Shown in pieces: positions 19,083 to 27,926 of a stretch of 64,000 bases of DNA (within the stretch, counting starts at the first letter, position 1; the number at the start of each line of letters is the position of its first letter). Made by a program: the position numbers and the translations under genes. The notes below the pieces were generated by a model. The model was not told where the DNA came from. It worked only from the letters and a program-made list of their open reading frames with translations, and ran no database searches. The DNA comes from CAYMTR01 sp964393405 (GTDB lineage: Bacteria; Bacteroidota; Bacteroidia; Bacteroidales; Prolixibacteraceae), in assembly GCA_964393405.1 (NCBI GenBank), contig CAYMTR010000010.1, positions 1 through 64,000 on the forward strand, written 5' to 3'.

Positions 19083-20179
19083 TTAATACTGTTGGGGTTC
19101 ATCTAAAGATATCAAGTCAACATCATCAGACTCACCGTTAGCGTTAATCTCATATTTTGGAAGCGGATTCTTACTGGCTTCCTGCCAATTGAGCCTGCTT
19201 CTGAAAATATCTATCGCATTATATATAGCTTCTGTAAATGACTCAAAACTTGCAATATTCTGACCTGCAATATCAAATGCAGTTCCATGCCCGGGCGAAG
19301 TCCTTATTACAGGTAACCCTGCTGTATAATTCACTCCCCTTTCAAAAGTTAACGCTTTAAATGGAGCTAAGCCCTGATCGTGGTACATAGCAAGTACTGC
19401 ATCAAATTTATATTGCTGACCTGAACCGAAAAAACCATCAGCAGCATAAGGCCCTAAGGCAGTGATCCTTAAATTTTCAGCCTCCCTCAATGCAGGTATA
19501 ATTATCCTTTGCTCTTCATCACCTATCAAACCATTATCGCTTGCATGTGGATTTAATCCAAGAACTGCAATCCTTGGATTAGTACATGCAAAATCTTGTA
19601 CAAGTGACTTATGGAGTATCTTTAATTTTGCTAATATAAGATCTTTGGTTATTACTTCTGTTAATTTGCTTATCGGAACATGGCCTGCAACAACTCCCAC
19701 CCTTCTGAAATCAAAAGCATCAATGGCTCTTTTACTTCAAATTGTTTAGCAAGATATTCAGTGTGCCCCGGAAAATGAAAATCTTTTGATTGTATTGCTT
19801 CCTTACTGATTGGAGCAGTTACAAGCACATCTATTTTCTTATTCTTCAGGTCCTTAACCGCACTCTCCAAAGCAAGAAATGAAGCTTCACCTGCTTGTTC
19901 ACTAATCTTCCCAAGTTCTACTCTTACATTATCATCACAACAGTTGATAATATTCACTTTATGAATATCAATCTCGTCAGCACTACGTACCTGATTAAAA
20001 TTAAAAGCCTCAATTTCAAGTACTTTTTTGTGATAGGCTGCTACTTTTGGTGAACCATAGATGACAGGAGTACAAAACTCTAACATTCGAGGGTCTGTTA
20101 GTGATTTTATAATCACTTCGTAACCAATTCCGTTTATATCACCTTGGGTTATACCTACAATTATCTGGTTGTTTTTCAT
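19083..20179 (-). pseudogene. pdxA: 4-hydroxythreonine-4-phosphate dehydrogenase, split by a frameshift
   Basis: Two frames together make one PdxA (pyridoxal phosphate synthesis). The upstream part starts at 20179 and matches the family through PGHTEYLAKQF and PLMLLISEG, then runs into nonsense and a stop at 19670. The downstream frame resumes at about 19700 with VGVVAGHVPIS and keeps the metal-site His residues in GLNPHASDNG and MYHDQGLAPF and the C-terminal TSPGHGTAFDIAGQ. Relative to the family, about 2-3 codons (typically Leu-Arg) are missing at the junction, as expected from a small out-of-frame deletion of about 4 or 7 bp. All other parts look well conserved, so the lesion is recent or a sequencing error. 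Confidence 0.85.
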
Positions 20180-20322
20180 TATGTACTAAGTTATTTTACT
20201 GGTATATGACTAATGTTTGGCAATCCACAAAATTAATTTTTTTTTGGATAACAGAGAGATGTTGGAGACTAAATTGGAAGTTCCTTAGTATTGCGTTTAA
20301 ACAAAGTAAATTTTAACTCCCT

Positions 20323-21354
20323 TTATTGATTGAACTGCTTGTTAATTTTATCCATATCCTTTTGATTATCAAATTCAACGGAATAAATCATAGCTTCAAC
20401 TTGCCTTAAAAGATTTCTTTTATCTTTCGCAGGTGCATATACAAACCCATCGACACAAACTACCCTCTTCTTAAGTAAGTCAATTATTGATAAATTAACA
20501 AAAGGTCCTCCCATGAAATCATTTTCAATTTTCCATAGGCCTCTCAGCTCAGCAGCATAATTACCGTCTTTTTGAAATGTATTGAAAAGAAGAGGAACAG
20601 AAGGTTCAACCAACATAAAGGAACCGTCAGTTGGCCCCGGTACATTATTCCTTGTTATTAGGTTTCTCTTAATGACGAGATAATCTTCAGTAAATGTACT
20701 GTCTGATTCATAAGGATATGAATATATCAAAATACTCTGACTCACATCATTTGCCTCATATCTTATCCACATAAAGTCGTTATTGTCCTCTGCAACTACA
20801 AAGCCAGCCGGAACATTTATATTGAGTCCAAACCTTTCTTTTGTTTTCTTTGAAACATCTTTTTCACTATATTTTTCATAGTTGAGCAACAACCTGTCAC
20901 GCTCAGCTTTAATAAAGAACCCTGTTATTTTGTCTTTGTTCTCATCAAATAGATGCTTCAGATGAAGCCTGTCTTTTGCATAAAAATAAACAACCGCTTG
21001 TGGAAAAGCATATACATTATTTTTAAAAACAATCTCATTCTTTTCAACCTGACTACCAATATCAGTGATAATCAAATTTCTTGTTGTTTTAAAAATATCC
21101 TTGAATGCTTCAGGTGGAATGTTTGTAACTGTAAATATTGGCTCGTTTTGGGGTAATCCTACTTGGGGCTGAGATAGATAGTCATATATAAAGTCGCCCG
21201 TTTCACCCTCCCAAATATCTTTGTTAATAACAATTATCAATTCACCTGCCCTGCCAGTAATATTGCTAAGGGTGGTGTTGTTGACTGAATTTTTACAGTT
21301 GGTAAATAAAAGAACAGACAACAATAATAATGAAACTATCAGCCTTGATTTCAT
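20323..21354 (-). CDS. DUF4837-family lipoprotein
   Basis: A 343-residue protein with a lipoprotein signal (hydrophobic residues 5-18, then the lipobox-like LLFTNC with Cys20). The body starts with TGRAGELIIVINKDIWEGE, typical of the Bacteroidota DUF4837 family, whose function is unknown. It lies 76 bp downstream of tatA and may be the last gene of the LytM-dxr-rseP-tatA run. Confidence 0.8.
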   Translation of the reverse strand: MKSRLIVSLLLLSVLLFTNCKNSVNNTTLSNITGRAGELIIVINKDIWEGETGDFIYDYLSQPQVGLPQNEPIFTVTNIPPEAFKDIFKTTRNLIITDIGSQVEKNEIVFKNNVYAFPQAVVYFYAKDRLHLKHLFDENKDKITGFFIKAERDRLLLNYEKYSEKDVSKKTKERFGLNINVPAGFVVAEDNNDFMWIRYEANDVSQSILIYSYPYESDSTFTEDYLVIKRNLITRNNVPGPTDGSFMLVEPSVPLLFNTFQKDGNYAAELRGLWKIENDFMGGPFVNLSIIDLLKKRVVCVDGFVYAPAKDKRNLLRQVEAMIYSVEFDNQKDMDKINKQFNQ

Positions 21355-21430
21355 AGTCGATAATATTTGTATAATTTCTAACTACCGATATACCCGGCAA
21401 TTTAAAATAATAAACGAACCCTGACTTTAA

Positions 21431-21628
21431 TTATTTTACTTCCTCTTCTTTTTTGCTTTCCTGCCCTTTTTCTTCGTCCTTAGTGGCATTTTTAAACTCT
21501 TTTACACCCTTGCCCAAACCTCTCATAAGCTCAGGAATTTTTGCACCACCAAAGAATATTAGGATTACAACCAAAATAAGTATGATTTCCGGAGCACCAA
21601 ACATGCCTAATATGATATTCATTGTCAT
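21431..21628 (-). CDS. tatA: Twin-arginine translocase TatA/TatE
   Basis: A 65-residue protein with the TatA plan: a single N-terminal membrane helix (about residues 10-26), the hinge FFGGAKIPELMRGLGKG, an amphipathic helix, and an acidic/basic low-complexity tail. It oligomerises with TatC to move folded proteins across the inner membrane. tatC is not in the window. The start could also be the second Met two codons later. Confidence 0.9.
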   Translation of the reverse strand: MTMNIILGMFGAPEIILILVVILIFFGGAKIPELMRGLGKGVKEFKNATKDEEKGQESKKEEEVK

Positions 21629-21701
21629 ATATCAATGATTTTTAAATTATTCAACTCTTAAAGATAACTCCAAAATAAACAAAATGCAAATTTCAAAATT
21701 G

Positions 21702-23033
21702 CTACCTGAACAGCCTTATTATATCGTTAAGGTTTGCATAAACTACAAGCAACATCAACAAGGACAAACCAATAATCTGAGCATATTCAAGGAATTTGTC
21801 ACTTGGCTTGCGTCCTGTAACCATTTCGTAAAGAACAAACAATACATGACCTCCGTCAAGTGCCGGTATAGGAAGTATATTCATGATAGCCAGAATTATT
21901 GAAAGGAAGGCTGTCATATTCCAGAAAGCATGCCAATCCCACATTCCGGGGAAAATATTACCAATAGTTATAAAACCTCCTAATGATTCATATCCTTTTG
22001 TTTTCTTATTGAAAATCAATTTAAACTGCTTCAGGTAATCAGTTGATGTTTCCCAACCCTTAACAATCCCTGCAGGTATTGATTCAAAAAAGCCGTATTT
22101 GATTGTTTTTAGCTCGAAATGTTTAGAAAAATCATTATTCCAGCTTACACCAATCATTCCTTCGTCAGTAATTTTTATTGGCACAGAAAGTGTTTCCGAA
22201 TTTCTTAAAACAGAAAGTGCTACTTCCTGCCCTTTATTAGCTGTAATAACAGAAGAAAACTCATCGTGAAACTGAAACGAACTCCCATTGACCATTATAA
22301 TTCGGTCGCCTTTTAACAAACCGGCATCCCTCGCAGGTGAATTCTTTGCAAATGATTCAACCTTCAAGTCGAAAGGAAAACGAATTCCAATTACTCTTTT
22401 ATTATCCCTCGATACCATTTTTGCAATGTCGTCTTCGGTTATCTCAACGTCAAATACTTGTCCGTCACGCTCTACCTGAACACTCTTTGCTTTATCAAGA
22501 ACAATTGTCGGAACTATATCATAAAAGCTTTCTATAAACTTGTTATCAACAGACAAGATTTTATCTCCACTCTGAAAACCAACCTCCCTGCCAATATCAC
22601 TAGCTTCAATTCCATATTTTACATTATTTGTTGGCAAATACTCTTCACCCCATGCATATAAAACTCCAATATAAATTACAAGTGCAATAAGAAAATTCAT
22701 AAGCACCCCTGCAATCATTATCAAAAGTCGCTGATAAGCAGGTTTAGACCTGAACTCGTATGGCTGAACAGGTTGTTTCATCTGTTCTTTATCCATCGAC
22801 TCATCAATCATTCCGGCTATCTTAACATACCCCCCCAAAGGAAGCCAGCCAATACCGTATTCTGTGTCTCCCTTTTTCATTTTGAAAAGAGAAAAACCTA
22901 AATCGAAAAAAAGAAAGAATTTCTCAACCCTGCACTTGAAGAATTTAGCAAAAATAAAGTGTCCAAATTCGTGCACTAAAACTAAAATTGATAAACTCAG
23001 TATGAGCTGAGCTGCTTTTATTAAAATTTCCAT
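21702..23033 (-). CDS. rseP: Site-2 intramembrane protease RseP
   Basis: A 443-residue membrane zinc protease. The active-site HEFGH (21-25) lies in the first helix, and the third zinc ligand is in the C-terminal LDGGH motif near residue 395. Two PDZ-like regions lie between, the second with SPARDAGLLKGDRIIMVNG. It is expected to cleave anti-sigma factors or signal-peptide remnants. It starts 14 bp after dxr, and this dxr-rseP order is common in bacteria. Confidence 0.93.
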   Translation of the reverse strand: MEILIKAAQLILSLSILVLVHEFGHFIFAKFFKCRVEKFFLFFDLGFSLFKMKKGDTEYGIGWLPLGGYVKIAGMIDESMDKEQMKQPVQPYEFRSKPAYQRLLIMIAGVLMNFLIALVIYIGVLYAWGEEYLPTNNVKYGIEASDIGREVGFQSGDKILSVDNKFIESFYDIVPTIVLDKAKSVQVERDGQVFDVEITEDDIAKMVSRDNKRVIGIRFPFDLKVESFAKNSPARDAGLLKGDRIIMVNGSSFQFHDEFSSVITANKGQEVALSVLRNSETLSVPIKITDEGMIGVSWNNDFSKHFELKTIKYGFFESIPAGIVKGWETSTDYLKQFKLIFNKKTKGYESLGGFITIGNIFPGMWDWHAFWNMTAFLSIILAIMNILPIPALDGGHVLFVLYEMVTGRKPSDKFLEYAQIIGLSLLMLLVVYANLNDIIRLFR

Positions 23034-23047
23034 ATATGCTTATTTCA

Positions 23048-24211
23048 TTAAAAAGTCAATTCTCTAATAATCTCAAGAGCCTTTCTCCTGGATTCTTCAT
23101 CGTTCGAAACGTAATCTTCAATCGACGGAGCCTTAATAAAAGGAACTTTAGCCATAGTTTGTTCAATGACTTCCGACATTTGCAGAAAACTAATCATCCC
23201 CTTAAGGAAAGCTCCTATTACAATTTCGTTGGCAGCATTCAGCACACAAGGGCTGTTACCCCCTCTTCCAAGCGCCTCAAAAGCCAACGCAAGATTACGA
23301 AAATTTTTAATATCAGGAACACTAAAAGTTAGTTCCGGATAATTGGCAAAATTGAATTTTGGAAAATTACTGGTAAGCCTTTCAGGATAGTACATTGCAT
23401 ACTGGATGGGAAGCCTCATATCTGGTAGTCCCATCTGCGCTTTAATTGAACCATCAACAAACTGAACCATAGAGTGAATAATACTTTGAGGATGTATTAC
23501 AACTTCAATATTTTCGGGCTCAACATCAAAAAGCCACTTGGCTTCAATAACTTCAAACCCTTTGTTCATAAGTGTCGCCGAATCAATTGTAATCTTATCG
23601 CCCATGCTCCAGTTGGGATGGGCTAGTGCCTGTGCTGGCGTTACACTCTTCAGCTGTTCAAGTGAATAGCCCCTAAACGGTCCCCCTGAACAAGTAAGTA
23701 ATATTTTATCTATCGATTTATGATCCTCCCCAACCAAACATTGAAATATTGCAGAGTGCTCTGAATCAACCGGTAATAAATCAACATTATTTTCTTTACA
23801 AAGCTTAGTAATAATGTCTCCTGCCACAACTAAGGTCTCCTTATTAGCAAAAGCTATCTGCTTTCTAGCCTTAATCGCCTTAATAACAGGCAGAAATCCG
23901 GAATATCCAACCATAGAAGCAACAACCATATCTACTATCTCCAGCTCTACTACCTCCTGAATAGCTTTATTCCCCGACCACACATCAATATTGAATTCCT
24001 GAAGTGCGCTCCTAACCTCCTCAACTTTTGATTCGTTGGCAATAACCACTGTCGATGGTTTAAATTTTCTTGCCTGGCGTATAAGCAGTTCCGCACTGTT
24101 ATTAGCAGTTAGCACCTCAACAGAAAAAAGTTCCGGATTAGCCTCTACTACTTCTAACGCCTGTTTACCGATCGAACCGGTAGATCCTAATATTGCAATC
24201 CTTTTTTTCAT
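23048..24211 (-). CDS. dxr: 1-deoxy-D-xylulose 5-phosphate reductoisomerase
   Basis: A 387-residue enzyme of the MEP isoprenoid pathway (DXP to MEP with NADPH and a divalent metal). Visible are the N-terminal NADPH loop LGSTGSIGKQALEV (8-21), the metal site DSEHSAIFQ (about 147-155), the flexible-loop stretch AHPNWSMGDKITIDSATLMNK, and VIEAKWLF. It lies 12 bp after the LytM peptidase and 14 bp before rseP. ispG at 51.6-53.5 kb shows the same pathway is present. Confidence 0.95.
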   Translation of the reverse strand: MKKRIAILGSTGSIGKQALEVVEANPELFSVEVLTANNSAELLIRQARKFKPSTVVIANESKVEEVRSALQEFNIDVWSGNKAIQEVVELEIVDMVVASMVGYSGFLPVIKAIKARKQIAFANKETLVVAGDIITKLCKENNVDLLPVDSEHSAIFQCLVGEDHKSIDKILLTCSGGPFRGYSLEQLKSVTPAQALAHPNWSMGDKITIDSATLMNKGFEVIEAKWLFDVEPENIEVVIHPQSIIHSMVQFVDGSIKAQMGLPDMRLPIQYAMYYPERLTSNFPKFNFANYPELTFSVPDIKNFRNLALAFEALGRGGNSPCVLNAANEIVIGAFLKGMISFLQMSEVIEQTMAKVPFIKAPSIEDYVSNDEESRRKALEIIRELTF

Positions 24212-24223
24212 CCGGATTTTTAT

Positions 24224-25081
24224 CTAATTAAAATCAATATATTTTTCTGTATCAAGAGGCCTGCCGTTATGCCACATTTCAAAATGAAGGTGAGGACCCG
24301 TTGAATATTCTCCCTCGCTTCCCATAAAAGAAATTACCTGGCCTGTAACTACTCTTTCTCCCGGCTTTGCAACTATCTCGCTATTGTGCTTATACACTGA
24401 AACAAGGTTGAAATCATGCTGAACTTGTATTACATAACCTGTCATCAATGACCATTCGGCAAAAATCACCGTTCCTGAAAGTATAGCTCTCACAGGAGAC
24501 CTGTTTTGTCCAACAATATCAGTCCCAAAATGCCCTGGTGAAGCATTAAACTTGTTAATAATTATCCCTCTCATTGGCGGGAAAAAATTAATACCTGCTA
24601 TTTTGCTCGCATCTTCCTGCGTTGTTGAATAAGAAAATTTATATTTATCCGGACTTATAAGGTCTTCAAATATAGAATCATTGTTCATTGGTTGAATTTC
24701 AATGTCCTGATATGAAGAGTATTTCTTTTCAGGAACAGAATCGTTAATTATTTCACCTGAAATAACATTCTTAATCTTTTCAAGAAAATTATCGCGCTTT
24801 TGAATCTCTTTTTCCAAAGAATCGAGCATCATAGAATTATAAACAATCATTTCGCTCATTCGCTTTGAAGGATACCCGGGAAGTGCTCTTTTTGCAGGAG
24901 TATAAATTATAAAAAGTACTGTCAGTATTATTGCGAAAACAAAAATTGAAAGTAAACCAAGTATAATTACCATTGGAGAAAAGCGCCTTGAAAAAACTTC
25001 TGTAAGGCTCTTGAGATCATAAACAGACAACCTGTAACTTTTTATTAGCCGCTGATATATCTCAATTATTTTTTCTTTCAT
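24224..25081 (-). CDS. Membrane-anchored M23 (LytM-type) peptidase
   Basis: A 285-residue protein with a single membrane helix (about residues 38-58), a coiled linker, and a C-terminal M23 domain. The domain has intact zinc motifs HFGTDIVG (about 184), the catalytic His in VYKHNSEIV, and TGPHLHFEM near residue 263. It probably acts on peptidoglycan or as a scaffold in the periplasm. It is the first gene of the run with dxr and rseP. Confidence 0.88.
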   Translation of the reverse strand: MKEKIIEIYQRLIKSYRLSVYDLKSLTEVFSRRFSPMVIILGLLSIFVFAIILTVLFIIYTPAKRALPGYPSKRMSEMIVYNSMMLDSLEKEIQKRDNFLEKIKNVISGEIINDSVPEKKYSSYQDIEIQPMNNDSIFEDLISPDKYKFSYSTTQEDASKIAGINFFPPMRGIIINKFNASPGHFGTDIVGQNRSPVRAILSGTVIFAEWSLMTGYVIQVQHDFNLVSVYKHNSEIVAKPGERVVTGQVISFMGSEGEYSTGPHLHFEMWHNGRPLDTEKYIDFN

Positions 25082-25099
25082 AGGATTAAATTGTTAGCA

Positions 25100-25107
25100 C
25101 AAAAATA
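25100..25107 (-). promoter_or_regulatory. Possible -7 element for the LytM-dxr-rseP operon
   Basis: TATTTTTG on the minus strand, 19 bp upstream of the peptidase start. It fits TAnnTTTG. I see no good TTTG at the expected -33 distance, so this is weak. Confidence 0.3.
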
Positions 25108-25170
25108 AGAATTTAAAGGAGATTTAAAAGGTTGATACATTCACCTTAGTAACCGATCCTTATAAATTAT

Positions 25171-25178
25171 TACATTTG
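25171..25178 (+). promoter_or_regulatory. Possible -7 element for preA
   Basis: TACATTTG lies 19 bp upstream of the preA start and matches TAnnTTTG. The -33 region is poor (TTAG at 25146-25149). Confidence 0.4.
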
Positions 25179-25197
25179 ATTAATAAAAATAAACCTA

Positions 25198-26466
25198 ATG
25201 TCTGACCTAACTATAAACTTTGCAGGTATTAAATCCCCAAATCCGTTCTGGCTTGCTTCAGGACCACCTGCAAATACTGCTTACCAGGTTATTAAAGCCT
25301 TTGACAAAGGCTGGGGAGGTGCTGTCTGGAAAACTTTAGGAATACCTATTACAAACGTCTCTGGCAGATACAGCAGCTTACAACATCAGGGCCGAAAAAT
25401 TATTGGACTAAGCAATATTGAACTTATCTCTGACCGAAAATTCGCTGACAATCTGAAAGATATCGAACTAGTTAAAAAAAGGTTTCCAAATAATCCTGTA
25501 ATTGCATCCCTTATGGTCCAAACCAAGGATGAATGGTATCAGATAATAACTGACTGTCAGAATTCAGGTGTCGACGGATTGGAATTAAATTTTGGCTGCC
25601 CCCATGGTATGTGTGAAAGAGGTATGGGTTCTTCCATAGGACAGGAACCACCCCTCGTCGAACTTATTACCAATTGGGCAAAGGAAATTGCCAAGGTTCC
25701 TGTTATTGTAAAGCTAACTCCTAATATCACAGACATTACAGAACCTGCCCTGGCTGCAAAACGTGGTGGAGCAGATGCTATTTCTCTAATCAATACTTTA
25801 AAATCAATTACCGGTGTCGACATCGACAACTTCGTTTCCTACCCTGTTGTTGATCTTAAAAGTACTATTGGCGGACTATCTGGCATTGCAATTAAACCGA
25901 TAGCTTTAAACATGATTAAAAATTGTGCATCTGATAAAAGAATTGGACTTCCCATTTCAGGTATCGGTGGTATTGAAACTTGGAGGGATGCCCTTGAATT
26001 TATATTGCTAGGCGCAGGTTCTGTTCAGATTTGTACTGCTGTAATGAAAAATGGTTTCGACATAATAAACAATCTTGTTTCAGGCCTAAATAAATATTTA
26101 GATGAAAAAGGTTTTGCCAACATCGAAGAAATCAGAGGCAAAGCCTTGTCAAACACAACAAACTGGGAAGATCTGAATCTGAATTACAAAATCGTCGCAT
26201 CAATAAATAAAGATAAATGTACAGGTTGTAAAAAATGCTTTATATCTTGCGATGAAGGTGCTTATCAGGCAATTTCACTTCCAGAAGATAAAAAAAATAC
26301 TATTCCAATAATTAAAATTGAAAAATGCACCGGTTGTAACCTTTGTTCGTTAGTTTGTCCTGTTGAAAACTGCATCACAATGGCAAGACAGGATTCAAAT
26401 AATGAACCCGAAACTTGGAAACAAATGGTACTAAAAGGAAAAACACCAAAATCTCTATACGATTAA
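25198..26466 (+). CDS. preA: NAD-dependent dihydropyrimidine dehydrogenase subunit PreA
   Basis: A 422-residue protein. Residues 1-310 form a dihydroorotate-dehydrogenase-like FMN barrel, with NFGCPHGM (about 132-139) carrying the catalytic Cys. The C-terminus carries two [4Fe-4S] sites (CTGCKKCFISC and CTGCNLCSLVCPVENC). PreA reduces uracil or thymine with its partner PreT, a GltD-like flavoprotein. No separate preT is in the window. It is transcribed alone and followed by a long non-coding stretch. Confidence 0.9.
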   Translation: MSDLTINFAGIKSPNPFWLASGPPANTAYQVIKAFDKGWGGAVWKTLGIPITNVSGRYSSLQHQGRKIIGLSNIELISDRKFADNLKDIELVKKRFPNNPVIASLMVQTKDEWYQIITDCQNSGVDGLELNFGCPHGMCERGMGSSIGQEPPLVELITNWAKEIAKVPVIVKLTPNITDITEPALAAKRGGADAISLINTLKSITGVDIDNFVSYPVVDLKSTIGGLSGIAIKPIALNMIKNCASDKRIGLPISGIGGIETWRDALEFILLGAGSVQICTAVMKNGFDIINNLVSGLNKYLDEKGFANIEEIRGKALSNTTNWEDLNLNYKIVASINKDKCTGCKKCFISCDEGAYQAISLPEDKKNTIPIIKIEKCTGCNLCSLVCPVENCITMARQDSNNEPETWKQMVLKGKTPKSLYD

Positions 26467-26753
26467 AAACCATATGTAAATGATCATTTTAAAAAAGTGA
26501 CAAGAGGCCCATATCTGCTTAGCCCCCGAGAAATTTTATTCAACTAAAAGCAGGCAAGCGTTTAATGACAAGAACCACTTTGATAGCACTCAAGTTATAA
26601 CCAAATACCAGTCAAATCCCATTATAATGGGATTTGACTGGTATTTGGTACGGTTTTGGTATTACTGAGATACTCCCAAATAATTCTTAAACCAAACAGT
26701 ATGAGACTGTAAATTGAGCTCTACTAAAAATTATTATAAAAAATGGTTTTTAT
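26467..26753. other. Non-coding stretch between preA and the initiator tRNA
   Basis: I see no convincing gene in this interval, which together with the tRNA promoter separates preA from the tRNA by about 350 bp. Its one clear element is a perfect 50-bp palindrome at 26600-26649. Short TTTGGTA repeats flank the right side of the palindrome. Confidence 0.6.
26600..26649. repeat. Perfect 50-bp palindrome (25-bp arms, no spacer)
   Basis: The left arm begins ACCAAATACC and ends CCCATTA at 26624. The right arm (26625-26649) is its exact reverse complement, with no mismatch and no loop bases beyond the TATA centre. Pairing stops sharply on both sides. There is no T-run, so it is not a standard terminator, although RNA read through it would form a very stable hairpin. 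Confidence 0.95.
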
Positions 26754-26784
26754 TTTGGAGATTAGAATCGGATGTCTATCTTTG
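26754..26784 (+). promoter_or_regulatory. Promoter of the initiator tRNA gene
   Basis: TTTG (26754-26757), a 19-nt spacer, then TATCTTTG (26777-26784). Both elements match the Bacteroidota housekeeping consensus exactly. Transcription would start near 26790, about 25 nt before the tRNA. Confidence 0.8.
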
Positions 26785-26814
26785 CACCGCATTTCAGAAA
26801 TGGAGTGATGACAT

Positions 26815-26887
26815 TGCGGGGTGGAGCAGTTGGTAGCTCGTCGGGCTCATAACCCGAAGGCCATAGGTTCGAGTCCTGTCCCCGCTA
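26815..26887 (+). tRNA. Initiator tRNA-Met (CAT anticodon)
   Basis: 73 nt without an encoded CCA. It folds into a cloverleaf: acceptor GCGGGG/CCCCGC, D-arm GAGC/GCTC, an anticodon stem closing with three G-C pairs around CTCATAA, and a T-arm ATAGG/CCTGT around TTCGAGT. The GGG/CCC anticodon stem and the missing pair at 1:72 (T opposite T) are initiator hallmarks and separate it from elongator Met and Ile2 tRNAs. It has its own promoter and terminator. Confidence 0.93.
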
Positions 26888-26891
26888 CTTC

Positions 26892-26925
26892 AGAGAGAAT
26901 CAAGAAATTGGTTCTCTCTTTTTTT
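26892..26925 (+). terminator. Rho-independent terminator of the initiator tRNA
   Basis: AGAGAGAATC (26892-26901) pairs with GGTTCTCTCT (26910-26919), including one G-T pair, across an 8-nt loop, followed by six T residues. Confidence 0.85.
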
Positions 26926-27064
26926 CACAATTTTTTTTAAATATCCTTTGTATAAAACCTTATACCTTGACATTTTTCAATATCAGGATTACCCCTTAAT
27001 AATTTGAAGCTCCTATTCCTCCAATCCAAATGTATATATTTACTAAAATTTTAATGAGTCTTAT

Positions 27065-27919
27065 ATGGGATTTTCAATACCTGCAACAAAAATCATAGAA
27101 TCGCGTCATTCAAAACGAGACTATATTGATAAACCTTTAAGCAATGAAATGAAGGATAGAATTCAATCCATTCTATCAGAAAACAACCAGGGCCCGTTTG
27201 GTAATTATATTGAATTCAAGTTAATTGAAAAGTCAATAGCCAAAACAGACCATAAGGTAAAACTGGGCACCTACGGATTTATTTCAGGTGCTCCCTACTT
27301 TATTGCCGGAGGAATTAATCCATCCATCCCATATATACTTGAAGACTACGGGTTTCTACTCGAGAAAATCATACTACACCTTACAGATTTGGGATTAGGA
27401 ACTTGTTGGTTAGGCGGAACATTCAACCGTAGCGATTATTCAAACTTTTGGGAGAACGATCAACAAATTGTGGTTCCGGCCATAACACCGGTAGGATATC
27501 CGGAGCAATCGAAAAGCATCAGGGAAAATATTATAAGATGGGGAGCAAAATCGGACAGCAGGAAACCATGGAATGAATTATTTTTTGATAATAAATTTGA
27601 AACACCTCTAAATAAAACAGTAGCAGAAGAATATCAGCAAGTCCTTGAAATGTTAAGAATAGCTCCATCTGCCTCGAATAAACAGCCATGGAGAGTTGTG
27701 AAACAAAACAATTCATTTCATTTCTACTTGCTCGAAAACCCGGGGTACGACAAAGTAATTAAGACCATTAAGCTACAGCGGATCGACATGGGCATTGGTA
27801 TGTCGCATTTTGAAATTACTTGCAAAGAGCTTAATCTGAATGGCTCTTGGGAAACACGACAACCGGATATAGAAGTCAAACGAGAACAGTATTTAGTGAG
27901 CTGGACAATGAGTTCTTAA
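27065..27919 (+). CDS. Nitroreductase-family FMN protein (TM1586-like)
   Basis: A 284-residue protein with two nitroreductase-like halves in one chain. The first half has SRHSKRDYIDKPL (13-25), and the second has LRIAPSASNKQPWR (about 198-211), the FMN phosphate-binding signature. A GLGTCWLGG stretch near 119 is also family-typical. It fits the putative TM nitroreductase group; the electron acceptor is unknown. It converges on the TonB receptor gene with only 7 bp between stops. Confidence 0.8.
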   Translation: MGFSIPATKIIESRHSKRDYIDKPLSNEMKDRIQSILSENNQGPFGNYIEFKLIEKSIAKTDHKVKLGTYGFISGAPYFIAGGINPSIPYILEDYGFLLEKIILHLTDLGLGTCWLGGTFNRSDYSNFWENDQQIVVPAITPVGYPEQSKSIRENIIRWGAKSDSRKPWNELFFDNKFETPLNKTVAEEYQQVLEMLRIAPSASNKQPWRVVKQNNSFHFYLLENPGYDKVIKTIKLQRIDMGIGMSHFEITCKELNLNGSWETRQPDIEVKREQYLVSWTMSS

Positions 27920-27926
27920 AATAATT

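Noticed and set aside
20228..20235. TAATTTTG on the minus strand upstream of pdxA as a promoter
   Set aside because: The -7 match is exact but no TTTG is found at the -33 distance in a T-rich tract, so chance is likely.
26815..26925. tRNA locus as an integration site for a mobile element
   Set aside because: No integrase, no direct repeat of the tRNA 3' end and no foreign gene next to it.
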